NCBI RefSeq assembly: GCF_017406825.1
Contig: NZ_JAFQXT010000012.1
Coordinates: forward strand, 1 to 45,323
DNA: 45,323 nucleotides
Direction: 5' to 3'
Origin: Methanobrevibacter sp.
GTDB taxonomy: Archaea > Methanobacteriota > Methanobacteria > Methanobacteriales > Methanobacteriaceae
Shown: positions 33,367 through 40,692 of the stretch, piece after piece
How positions within the stretch are numbered: the first letter of the stretch is position 1
How the letters are laid out: the number at the start of each line of letters is the position of its first letter
Translations under genes and position numbers: made by a program
Notes under the pieces: model-generated
The model's database searches: none
What the model was told of the DNA's origin: nothing
Seen by the model: only the letters and a program-made list of their open reading frames with translations

Positions 33367-34437
33367 TTATTGGTCATAATCCTTGACGGATCTTATAAGC
33401 TCATCCATCTGGCTTATGACATTTTCGACATCACCGTTTTGCGATGCGTCTTCGCTTAAGAGAAGCTCATTTATCAAATCTTCCAGCCTATCGTTGATTG
33501 AATCCAGAATTACTATCTTGGCCTCCAGCTCTTCGGCGATTCTTGGCGAATACTCGTCTGCAAGCTCAATCATTGTATATGCTGTTTTTGACTGCTTTTC
33601 AAAGATTTCCTTTGACCTGTCGACGCCTCCGATAAAACGGGTGTAAGTAAGCTGAGGCGGTTCAAAGCGCTTTTCAATCATGTCCCGTGCTGATTTTTCC
33701 TTAGCCCTGAATCTTTGTGACTCCTCATCCAGCCGCCTTTTGTAGTCGCGATATTCATCAATGACCTGCTTTCTGATTATCTGTGGCTGCGGCTTGATAT
33801 TAGGGGTTTCAATTTTGACAGGTTCCCTTTTAGGCTGAATCTGTTTTGTAGGCTGAGGATTCGGATTTACAATCTTGTGTATTCCATAACCTATGAAAAA
33901 TGCAGGAGTCTCAAATACCAGAGCAAAAAGGATTTGGGTAAACAGCACAAGTTCAGGCAGTGTCAGTGCATATGCGAAAAACAGGAGAAATATCAGATGT
34001 GAGATTATCTTTGTCTTTGAAAGGGCATATCCACCGTCATTGTTCTGCCAGAAAAACAGGAAATGAATCAGGTCCTGGCCAAGGCCGAAGTCATTGTTGT
34101 CGATTTTTGGCTGTGATGGTTTTTTAATCATCTGATGAAAGGCAAAGCCAAGAACGTATGTCAAAAGAGCAAATACCACTGCAAAAAAGAGAATTCCTCC
34201 CGGAGCATTTGAAAGAAGCGCACCGAGCGAAAAGATTAGAAATACTATTATCGCAGCGACTTTTGATTTTGAAAGTACGTATTTTCCGCCATAGTTCCAG
34301 TAGAATAATCTGTGGACAACTGAGTTGTCCACTGTTACTATCTCATTTTGATTTCTGAAGCTTTTAGATCTGCAGTAGGGACAGAAATTGTCCTCATCCT
34401 GCACTTTCCTTCCGCAGTTTGTGCATATCTTTGACAT
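33367..34437 (-). CDS. Zinc-ribbon membrane protein with duplicated membrane unit (356 aa)
   Basis: An N-terminal zinc ribbon (C5, C8, C19, C22) is followed by two similar membrane units: HRLFYWNYGGKYVLSKSKV (from residue 42) and HFLFFWQNNDGGYALSKTKI (from about 124), each followed by two hydrophobic helices and a short cytoplasmic tail. Residues about 190-356 are soluble, proline-rich, then coiled coil (YRDYKRRLDEESQRFRAKEK) and helical. I recognise no enzyme motif. It lies 6 bases downstream of the AAA+ gene, so it is probably a membrane partner of that ATPase. Confidence 0.75.
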   Translation of the reverse strand: MSKICTNCGRKVQDEDNFCPYCRSKSFRNQNEIVTVDNSVVHRLFYWNYGGKYVLSKSKVAAIIVFLIFSLGALLSNAPGGILFFAVVFALLTYVLGFAFHQMIKKPSQPKIDNNDFGLGQDLIHFLFFWQNNDGGYALSKTKIISHLIFLLFFAYALTLPELVLFTQILFALVFETPAFFIGYGIHKIVNPNPQPTKQIQPKREPVKIETPNIKPQPQIIRKQVIDEYRDYKRRLDEESQRFRAKEKSARDMIEKRFEPPQLTYTRFIGGVDRSKEIFEKQSKTAYTMIELADEYSPRIAEELEAKIVILDSINDRLEDLINELLLSEDASQNGDVENVISQMDELIRSVKDYDQ

Positions 34438-34443
34438 TCCATT

Positions 34444-35889
34444 TCACTCCTCAACCAGGAAATCCTCATATGTTAATGTGTTAAGCTCATCATCGGTTAT
34501 GTTTTCTTTCGGCGCCAGCCTGTTTGCCTGTGCCGTTATGACCTCTTCAAAGAAGTTTCTAACCGCACGGCCGTTTGCAAAGTTTGAGGACTTGTGCTCA
34601 TACATCTTCTCAAAGTACTGCCTTGCATAGTCATCCGCCGGCCCGTCAAGCGACAGATTGGCATCTCCGCACAAAAGCATGAATATGTCATAGAGTTCCT
34701 CTGCGGTATAGTCGTCGAAGTATATGAACTTGTTGAACCTGGACTCGAGACCGGGATTTGAATGAAGGAAGCGGTCCATCAGGGCAGGATATCCGGCAAC
34801 GATGACAATGAAATCGTCACGGTTGTCCTCCATTGCCTTGAGAATCGTGTCTATTGCCTCCCTTCCGTAATCGTTTTCTGAAGTTGAAGCAAGGGAATAG
34901 GCCTCATCGATGAAGAGTATTCCTCCAAGGGCAGTGTCTATCACTTCCCTTGTCTTGATTGCGGTCTGGCCGACATACCCTCCCACAAGGCCTGACCTGT
35001 CGGTTTCAATGAGATGGCCCTTTGAAAGCAGACCTATCTCATGATAGATTTTTGAAAGAAGCCTTGCAACAGTGGTTTTGCCTGTTCCGGGATTTCCGCT
35101 GAAGACCAGATGCAGGCTCATTGGAGGCTGGGCGATTCCGCGCTCCTGCCTAAGCTTTCTTATGCGGACAAGGTTTATCAGGGAATTGACATCCCTTTTC
35201 ACATCCTCAAGGCCAATAAGCCTGTTGAGCTCATCGAGATATTCGTCAAGGGAATGCCTTTCGGCCTCCTCGACAGGTTTCGGAATCTGCACTGTTGTGC
35301 CGTCATCCTCAAGAAGGTAGTCTCCAAGATTGTCCCTTAAATCATCTATAAAATCAGTGTATTTGTCCAAAACGTCCTCGTCAAGCTGGCCGTCGACTGT
35401 TATGAAGAATTTACCGAGGAACCTGTACGATTCGAAAAGCTCGCTGCATGACTTTACGCCGGTCATGTCAAAGTTTTGCGCAAACATGTCAAGCTCATGA
35501 AGGCATTCGAATGACTCAGGCAGGCCGTCGGCCTTTTCGCCTGAAAGATTCATGATGTCATCTCTTGTGTATGATGAGTCTAGAAGCTCGTTTATGAACG
35601 ACAGTTCATTGTCCGTGACGACGCCGTCTCCAAGGCCTAAAAATGAGAAATATCTGAAAAGGTCATCGAGGACTATGACATCAATGCCTGTGTCGAGGGC
35701 GCTGATTTTGGGACAGTAATCCCTTATCAGTTCAATGTCGAGAGTCCTTACTAGAAATGTCACATTCGACAGGTGGCCTTTCAGTGCTGACATGTCCAGC
35801 TTATCGGTTTTCATGCCGCAGTCGGGACATGAGGCTTTCGAGTTGTCCAAAACTTTTCCGCACTTGGTGCATATGGTCCATTCCAACAT
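34444..35889 (-). CDS. CbxX/SpoVK-type AAA+ ATPase with N-terminal zinc ribbon
   Basis: A 481-residue protein. Residues 7-24 form a zinc ribbon (C7, C10, C21, C24). Residues about 75-190 contain two segments that look like TerB-type acidic repeats (LGLGDGVVTDNELSF and TVDGQLDEDVLDKY). The AAA+ domain of the CbxX/CfqX (also EccA) family follows: Walker A GNPGTGKT (265-272), pore loop GGYVGQTA (303-310), Walker B GILFIDEA (323-330) and arginine finger SNPGLESRF (377-385). It probably remodels a protein partner as a hexamer. It is upstream of the membrane zinc-ribbon gene and 54 bases after an SseB-like gene. Confidence 0.85.
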   Translation of the reverse strand: MLEWTICTKCGKVLDNSKASCPDCGMKTDKLDMSALKGHLSNVTFLVRTLDIELIRDYCPKISALDTGIDVIVLDDLFRYFSFLGLGDGVVTDNELSFINELLDSSYTRDDIMNLSGEKADGLPESFECLHELDMFAQNFDMTGVKSCSELFESYRFLGKFFITVDGQLDEDVLDKYTDFIDDLRDNLGDYLLEDDGTTVQIPKPVEEAERHSLDEYLDELNRLIGLEDVKRDVNSLINLVRIRKLRQERGIAQPPMSLHLVFSGNPGTGKTTVARLLSKIYHEIGLLSKGHLIETDRSGLVGGYVGQTAIKTREVIDTALGGILFIDEAYSLASTSENDYGREAIDTILKAMEDNRDDFIVIVAGYPALMDRFLHSNPGLESRFNKFIYFDDYTAEELYDIFMLLCGDANLSLDGPADDYARQYFEKMYEHKSSNFANGRAVRNFFEEVITAQANRLAPKENITDDELNTLTYEDFLVEE

Positions 35890-35943
35890 AACTATTCACA
35901 TTACTATGTTGACCTTCAGAAGTAATATAACTTGTGATTAAGC

Positions 35944-36852
35944 CTAGAATGTGAATGCGTAGAATGTCGCCGATAGATACTTCGGATTTTCCATGATTTC
36001 AGGATGGTTCTCATATATGTCAAGAAGGACGTTTCGTGGCACATGGTAATCGTCGATGCCCGGATTTATTATAAGCCCATCGAGATCGTTTGTGAGTATG
36101 AATCCCAGAATCTTATCGAATGATGTGACCTGGCAGTAGTAATGGATTCCTGCATCCCTGTCGCAGGTGTCCCTTATAGCTCCAAGGTCTGTGAAAAGAA
36201 GTCCGTACTTGTTCATGCCTTCGCTTTTAACGCTCAGGTTGAATCCTCCGACCTCAAGGGTTGAAAGGATTCCGTCATTGGCGAGATTGCTCAAGTCGGT
36301 GTGGCTTGAAACAACGTTTAAAAGCACGGAGCCGGAAAGCACCCTTATCAGGTCATCGAACCTGTTGAAATTGGAGTCGTTGCGTATAAAGCTTACAAGA
36401 GCCTCGTTTTTGACAGTGTGGGCAATCTCTTTCAGCTCGAATGCGTCATATATCTCATCATCATCGACAGCCGGTTTTGCCTTGACTCTAAAAACGTCGG
36501 TGAAGCTTCTTTCAACGAAGATCTCTTCCGTGTCCGGGTTTATCACACATCCGTCAAAATCGCAGTCCGCAATTATCTCTGCAAAGAAGGGAAATCCGTA
36601 ATTCTTCAGGTCCTTTTCTCCCCTGTACTCTTCAGGCGATGTGTACAACGGCAAAAGCTGCATTCCGTCATCGGATTCTAGATGGTCGAAGTTGACCTCC
36701 TCGCCTTCAAACTCGGCCGGAAGGTAGAGTTTTGACACCTTCAGCTCGAGAAGGAAGGAATGGTAGAGATCCTTAGGCGGATTGTTGTGGGCATTTGTGA
36801 AATTTCTTATTTCTGATATTTTTGTCTTTAGATGCTTGTTAGATGAACTCAT
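35944..36852 (-). CDS. SseB-like protein, paralogue 2 (302 aa)
   Basis: Same two-domain layout as the protein at 30830-31729. The signatures are DFDGCVINPDTEEIFVER in the first half and DLDGLIINPGIDDYHVPR in the second. The N-terminus, NKHLKTKISEIRNF, matches the other copies. It is the first minus-strand gene of the group that continues with the AAA+ ATPase. It is divergent from the small winged-helix regulator at 36962 (109-base gap), which may control it. The function is unknown. Confidence 0.75.
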   Translation of the reverse strand: MSSSNKHLKTKISEIRNFTNAHNNPPKDLYHSFLLELKVSKLYLPAEFEGEEVNFDHLESDDGMQLLPLYTSPEEYRGEKDLKNYGFPFFAEIIADCDFDGCVINPDTEEIFVERSFTDVFRVKAKPAVDDDEIYDAFELKEIAHTVKNEALVSFIRNDSNFNRFDDLIRVLSGSVLLNVVSSHTDLSNLANDGILSTLEVGGFNLSVKSEGMNKYGLLFTDLGAIRDTCDRDAGIHYYCQVTSFDKILGFILTNDLDGLIINPGIDDYHVPRNVLLDIYENHPEIMENPKYLSATFYAFTF

Positions 36853-36961
36853 TATTTACTACTCTATTTTTGGTAATTTATAAAACTTGTTAATAAAAAG
36901 GTGCAACAGATAATAATGCATTATACAAGATAGTCTTTCAGATTAAATAAAACCTATAATC

Positions 36962-37243
36962 ATGGCAGAGAGAATCACCGACGACGAAATGTGGGAGATG
37001 ATAGGCTTCATCAAGGTTTCAGCGATAAGGCTCAAGACCCTGAAATCCCTTAAATCCACATTCCTCATGCCTTCAGAGATTGCAAAGCTCACCGGCTACA
37101 GAACCACACAGATTTCCAATGCCCTCCATGACTTGAAAGAAAAGAAACTTGTCAAATGCATGAACGAAGAGGCAAGGAAAGGCCGGATCTATCAAAACAC
37201 CGAACTGGGCCTCGCCATACTGAAGATGCTCGACGAGGATTGA
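36962..37243 (+). CDS. Small winged-helix regulator (paralogue of 19458-19718)
   Basis: A 93-residue ArsR-like winged-helix protein: recognition region EIAKLTGYRTTQISNALHDL and wing around EEARKGRIYQNTELG. It is a full-length paralogue of the protein at 19458-19718. No sensor cysteines typical of ArsR are seen. It is the only plus-strand gene in the 29.7-40.6 kb block and is divergent from SseB paralogue 2 and the AAA+ group, so it is a candidate regulator of that block. Confidence 0.8.
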   Translation: MAERITDDEMWEMIGFIKVSAIRLKTLKSLKSTFLMPSEIAKLTGYRTTQISNALHDLKEKKLVKCMNEEARKGRIYQNTELGLAILKMLDED

Positions 37244-37368
37244 AAGCCAAAGCACTTTTCCATCCCTTTTTAAACAACTTTTTTGCCTAATGTTTTCCAC
37301 AGGCAAAATCATATGATTATATATTAATCATCATTTTAATAATAATTTTCCACATCTTTGTAACCTTT

Positions 37369-38076
37369 TCACCCGCCGACCCTGTGTCCGCACTGGGTGC
37401 AGAACTCGCTGTCCGAATCTATCTTGACGCCGCAGTTGGTGCAGTACACATCGTCGCTGTATATTATTGCCTTTCTTGCCTCATACTCCTCTTCGGATAT
37501 CTCGCCGTCCTCATAAAGGCCCAGCAATTCCAGAAGGTCGTCGATTTCATCATGCTTTTTGTGGGCGATGTTGTCCTCTAGGATTTCCTTTAGGGCAACG
37601 GCGCTGTCCTCGTTTATCTCAAAGACTGTCTCCTCATCATCGGGAGAGACTATTGAAAGGCGCTTTTTGGACCATCCACCTTCACTGATTTCGATTTCAT
37701 CCATCTGGCTGTAGGCAATCCTTTTGCCTGTTTCCTCAATTGTGATTGCGTCATGGTCGAGAAGCAGGTCGCAACCTAGGGTTTCGCCGTCCTTATCTAT
37801 GTTGATCCAGACCCTTCTGTTTTTGAATATGGTCTCCTTCTGGCGTTGGATGAGGGCAAGCTTAAGGTCGATGGACTGCTTTGATGCCTCAAACTCCTCA
37901 ATCAGGTCCTCTGTAAGCTCGTCCTCATTCATGTTCAGCCTTTTTGCCTTGAGGAATTTCAGGAATGCCTTGTTCGGAGAGCCGAAAATGTTAAGAAGAC
38001 CATGCTCTTCGAGAAGCTCGCCATTTTTGGCGTAAGTTTCGTTTGAGGAGTTTGTGAAAAGGTCTTTCAGTTCCAT
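37369..38076 (-). CDS. Protein with PH-like, SHOCT-like and C-terminal zinc-ribbon regions (235 aa)
   Basis: Residues about 1-80 are helical. Residues 90-160 form a beta-rich part resembling bacterial PH-like domains (ETLGCDLLLDHDAITIEE, KRLSIVSPDDEE). Residues about 178-208 look like a SHOCT oligomerisation motif (LLGLYEDGEISEEEYEARK). The end is a zinc ribbon (CTNC and CTQC, about 213-231). This order is common in membrane-associated or signalling proteins, but the function is unknown. It follows the 62-residue zinc-ribbon gene by 52 bases. Confidence 0.7.
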   Translation of the reverse strand: MELKDLFTNSSNETYAKNGELLEEHGLLNIFGSPNKAFLKFLKAKRLNMNEDELTEDLIEEFEASKQSIDLKLALIQRQKETIFKNRRVWINIDKDGETLGCDLLLDHDAITIEETGKRIAYSQMDEIEISEGGWSKKRLSIVSPDDEETVFEINEDSAVALKEILEDNIAHKKHDEIDDLLELLGLYEDGEISEEEYEARKAIIYSDDVYCTNCGVKIDSDSEFCTQCGHRVGG

Positions 38077-38128
38077 GGTTATATGTTTATAAAAAAAATA
38101 AATAAAGTTTTAGATATTTGAGAAAATA

Positions 38129-38317
38129 TCACTCATAATCATCAGGGTCAACGTATCCCAATTCCTCCGCATCGTCGAAATCAAGCATGTCGTCGCCGAA
38201 ATCGTCGATGTCATATATGTCCCAGTCGGGACTGTCTGACAAGTCTGAGCCACAGTTCTCGCATGTCGCCCTTGAAGGGTCGTTCAGGTGTCCGCATACG
38301 CTGCATGTTATCATCAC
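38129..38317 (-). CDS. Small zinc-ribbon protein with acidic tail (62 aa)
   Basis: A single zinc ribbon (C6, C9, C20, C23) followed by a tail of about 35 residues that is nearly all Asp, Glu and Tyr. GAGGTGAT ends 3 bases before the ATG and overlaps the stop region of the 31-residue gene upstream, so the two are coupled. The charge pattern suggests a binding adaptor; the partner is unknown. Confidence 0.7.
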   Translation of the reverse strand: MMITCSVCGHLNDPSRATCENCGSDLSDSPDWDIYDIDDFGDDMLDFDDAEELGYVDPDDYE

Positions 38318-38326
38318 ATCACCTCA

Positions 38327-38422
38327 TCATTCGTTGTCAGGCCATCCGCAGTTATAGCAGTAGTCCTCTTCCTCAAGAGGCTCGCCGCAAAACGGGCATT
38401 CGCCGTAATCTTCATCTTCCAT
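38327..38422 (-). CDS. 31-residue zinc-ribbon miniprotein
   Basis: A very short frame encodes one zinc ribbon: MEDEDYGECPFCGEP, then CYNCGWPDNE, with cysteines at 9, 12, 22 and 25. GGTGGTGAG lies 4 bases before the ATG (38420-38422), a strong ribosome site. The stop overlaps the ribosome site of the next small zinc-ribbon gene. It lies 17 bases after the TM2-type gene. Four correctly spaced cysteines, acidic ends like its neighbour and a good ribosome site make it a real gene rather than chance. Confidence 0.7.
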   Translation of the reverse strand: MEDEDYGECPFCGEPLEEEDYCYNCGWPDNE

Positions 38423-38439
38423 TATCTCACCACCAATAT

Positions 38440-38913
38440 TTAGAACAGATTGTCGAAATCTATTCCATCCTCAACCGCGATTCCGCTTCTCATCTTTTCA
38501 GCCGAATTATATGCGTCATAGATTGAGTATCCCCATACTATAAGCCAGGTGATCCATCCTATCAGTATCATCATCAGAATGCCTGACGCAACGGCCGCAA
38601 GGAAAAGTATTATTCCCTTCCTGTTCAGTCCCAGATAGATCTGGCCCAGTCCGACAATGAAAAAGGACAGGACTGCCGCAAGGCCAGGACTTTTATCCGT
38701 GCTCATTACGGTTGCGCTGGCTGTCCTTGGCGCCCTGTCTGTTGGAGCGCCGCATTCCGGGCAGAATTTGGTTGCCTTCGGCATTTTAAATCCGCAGCTG
38801 GAACAGAATTTTGTGCCGGTCAAATCCTCTTCAATGACGATTTCAGTTCCGCAGTTCTGACAGAACTTTGCCTCGTCTCTGACTTCCTCTCCACAATTTT
38901 TACAGGTTACCAT
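38440..38913 (-). CDS. Double zinc-ribbon TM2-like membrane protein (157 aa)
   Basis: Two N-terminal zinc ribbons (C4, C7, C18, C21 and C37, C40, C51, C54), a short linker, then two to three hydrophobic helices with the TM2-type GLGQIYLGLNRKG turn. The C-terminus is short and acidic. A GAGGTGA ribosome site precedes the start. It heads a run of small zinc-ribbon genes (31, 62 and 235 residues) on the minus strand. The function is unknown. Confidence 0.8.
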   Translation of the reverse strand: MVTCKNCGEEVRDEAKFCQNCGTEIVIEEDLTGTKFCSSCGFKMPKATKFCPECGAPTDRAPRTASATVMSTDKSPGLAAVLSFFIVGLGQIYLGLNRKGIILFLAAVASGILMMILIGWITWLIVWGYSIYDAYNSAEKMRSGIAVEDGIDFDNLF

Positions 38914-38941
38914 CTGTTTTCACCTCAATATATGATTAGTT

Positions 38942-39757
38942 TTATTTTAAGTAATTTTCAATGAAATTATTAAATGCAATATTATCAACAAAACCAGCGC
39001 TGTAAACAATTCCTGCCCTTTCATATCTTCTGTAATAAGTCTGCAGGCTTGATTCATATGATGCCGCCAGTTCCTTATCATGTTTTTCATTGGCAAGCCT
39101 TTTACATGCTGACGGGATTATATTGGAACATCTGTAAGATCTTGCCCTTGTCCTTTGGCGGTTAGGTTCATAATCTTCTGATATTGAAACAACTCTATAA
39201 ACAATCCTTGAATTTTTCAGGAAGTTTCTGATGTCGAGATACTCGACCGTATCCTTGTTTTTCTCATAGTACTCCTCATAAATCAATGGAAGAGCAATCG
39301 TTACTGTTTCCAACGGTTTTGCTGCAAGACCGTTCAGCATTCTGTCCGAATATTTCGATAGGACCTTATCCAAAAGGAAGATTTCATGTTCTATTTCCTC
39401 ATTGAAATTCTTGTTTTTCAGATTGTCAACGACTTCGACCAGTGTGCATTTGCTGGAATTTCTGCAAAGCAGGTCTCCCTTAAACTCGATTAAAAAAATG
39501 AAGAAATTGTTATTTTCTTTTTTATACCATATTGCATCGGTCGTTTTCGGAGTTATCATTAAATTTCCATCTTTAAAAATATTGCAGGAATGGCAGATGT
39601 CATCCAATGCATACATTTTAAACTCGTTTTTGCCGCCTTCCATCGGAAGGATTGAGATTCCCTTTGCATTTTCAGCTATTTCATAAGCTTTTTTGTAAAA
39701 CTGGGGAAACGATTCCAGGAATTTTACAAATTGAGTTTCTTCAGCTGTTAATGACAT
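38942..39757 (-). CDS. Candidate PD-(D/E)xK-type protein paired with an ATPase (271 aa)
   Basis: I do not recognise the family by name. Residues 67-100 read as a nuclease-like core: a strand with D74 (TTDAIWYKK) followed by FLIEFKGD with E91 and K93, the D…ExK pattern of restriction-type nucleases. The C-terminal part is helical and basic (NRQRTRARSYRCSN). The gene is translationally coupled to the ATPase upstream: the ATPase stop lies 2 bases before the ATG, and its AGGAG ribosome site is inside that gene. ATPase-plus-nuclease pairs of this type are common in antiviral systems; that role is inferred. Confidence 0.6.
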   Translation of the reverse strand: MSLTAEETQFVKFLESFPQFYKKAYEIAENAKGISILPMEGGKNEFKMYALDDICHSCNIFKDGNLMITPKTTDAIWYKKENNNFFIFLIEFKGDLLCRNSSKCTLVEVVDNLKNKNFNEEIEHEIFLLDKVLSKYSDRMLNGLAAKPLETVTIALPLIYEEYYEKNKDTVEYLDIRNFLKNSRIVYRVVSISEDYEPNRQRTRARSYRCSNIIPSACKRLANEKHDKELAASYESSLQTYYRRYERAGIVYSAGFVDNIAFNNFIENYLK

Positions 39758-39759
39758 GC

Positions 39760-40563
39760 TTACTCCTTGAACAATATTTTGGCCTTGAGCTTGTCCAACT
39801 CGTCATATGGTCTTGTCAGATTTTCATAAACTTCACCCATGTTTTTCGGGCTGATTTTTTTGAAGTTGTATTTACCATTACTTTGTTTTTGAGTTAAATA
39901 GAAATTCGTATCCCTTAATAAATCATAATACTGTGAGTAAAGTGAAATTGCCTCGATAAACATTGGACTGTGTGAGTTTAGATATATATGAATGTTTAAC
40001 TCTTTTGCAAGCAGAACAAGTATTTCAGCATATTTTATTTCCCATTCAGGGTGTAGGCTTGATTCCGGTTCGTCAATGATTAAAAAGGAGTTTTCTTTCA
40101 GTTTATTGTTTTGAAGAAGGATTTGTATTATTCCAATTTCCTTAATTCCCGCTGAATATAAACTGTCAGTTTTTATGATTTCACGAATTTTAGACAATAT
40201 TTCTGATGAATTACTGCCTTCATCTTCTAAAGCTTCCTTGATGTGAATGATATGATCAACTCTGAAGATTTCCAAATCCTTCAAATCCAAAATAGATAAA
40301 TTATCAATATAGAAAATATCAGATGGAATAAAATCACTTTCAAATGTTATTTTACTGTCTTTAATATCCTGTAAATCTTCACTATCCATTAAGAAATCGA
40401 AGGATTCATCGTCTTTTTCTGATTTTAAATAACAATATAATAATTTAGAAATTGTTGATTTGCCACTACCGTTAACTCCTCCAACTACATTGATTTTAGC
40501 TATGTTAATATCAGCGAGGTTTATTGAACGAACATCCTTTAATTTTAAGTTGAAATTATTCAT
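39760..40563 (-). CDS. OLD/AAA-type ABC ATPase (267 aa)
   Basis: A compact AAA_15/AAA_21-type ATPase. Walker A is GGVNGSGKST (28-37), Walker B is FLIIDEPESSLHP, and the switch histidine lies in YLNSHSPMF. There is no coiled-coil insertion. The start is the ATG at 40561-40563; an upstream in-frame TTG would add 16 residues but has no support. It is coupled to the candidate nuclease gene. It diverges from the DUF2779 nuclease gene (about 130 bases between starts), so the three may form one accessory region. Confidence 0.8.
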   Translation of the reverse strand: MNNFNLKLKDVRSINLADINIAKINVVGGVNGSGKSTISKLLYCYLKSEKDDESFDFLMDSEDLQDIKDSKITFESDFIPSDIFYIDNLSILDLKDLEIFRVDHIIHIKEALEDEGSNSSEILSKIREIIKTDSLYSAGIKEIGIIQILLQNNKLKENSFLIIDEPESSLHPEWEIKYAEILVLLAKELNIHIYLNSHSPMFIEAISLYSQYYDLLRDTNFYLTQKQSNGKYNFKKISPKNMGEVYENLTRPYDELDKLKAKILFKE

Positions 40564-40692
40564 AACTCTCAATCCAATATAATGATTATTATATATAACA
40601 ATTTGTATCAAAATTATTTAAAATTGATGATTATATTTCAAAACAAATTTATAATTAAAGTTATTATAAAGTATTAAATAAGGAGTTATATT

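Noticed and set aside
38942..40563. A PARIS-type (AriA/AriB) defence pair
   Set aside because: The ATPase could fit, but the partner shows a D…ExK pattern and no Toprim (DUF4435) motifs.
40564..40611. TTG start at 40611 for the ATPase
   Set aside because: The ATG at 40563 gives a normal N-terminus 27 residues before Walker A; the TTG extension is AT-rich leader sequence without a ribosome site.
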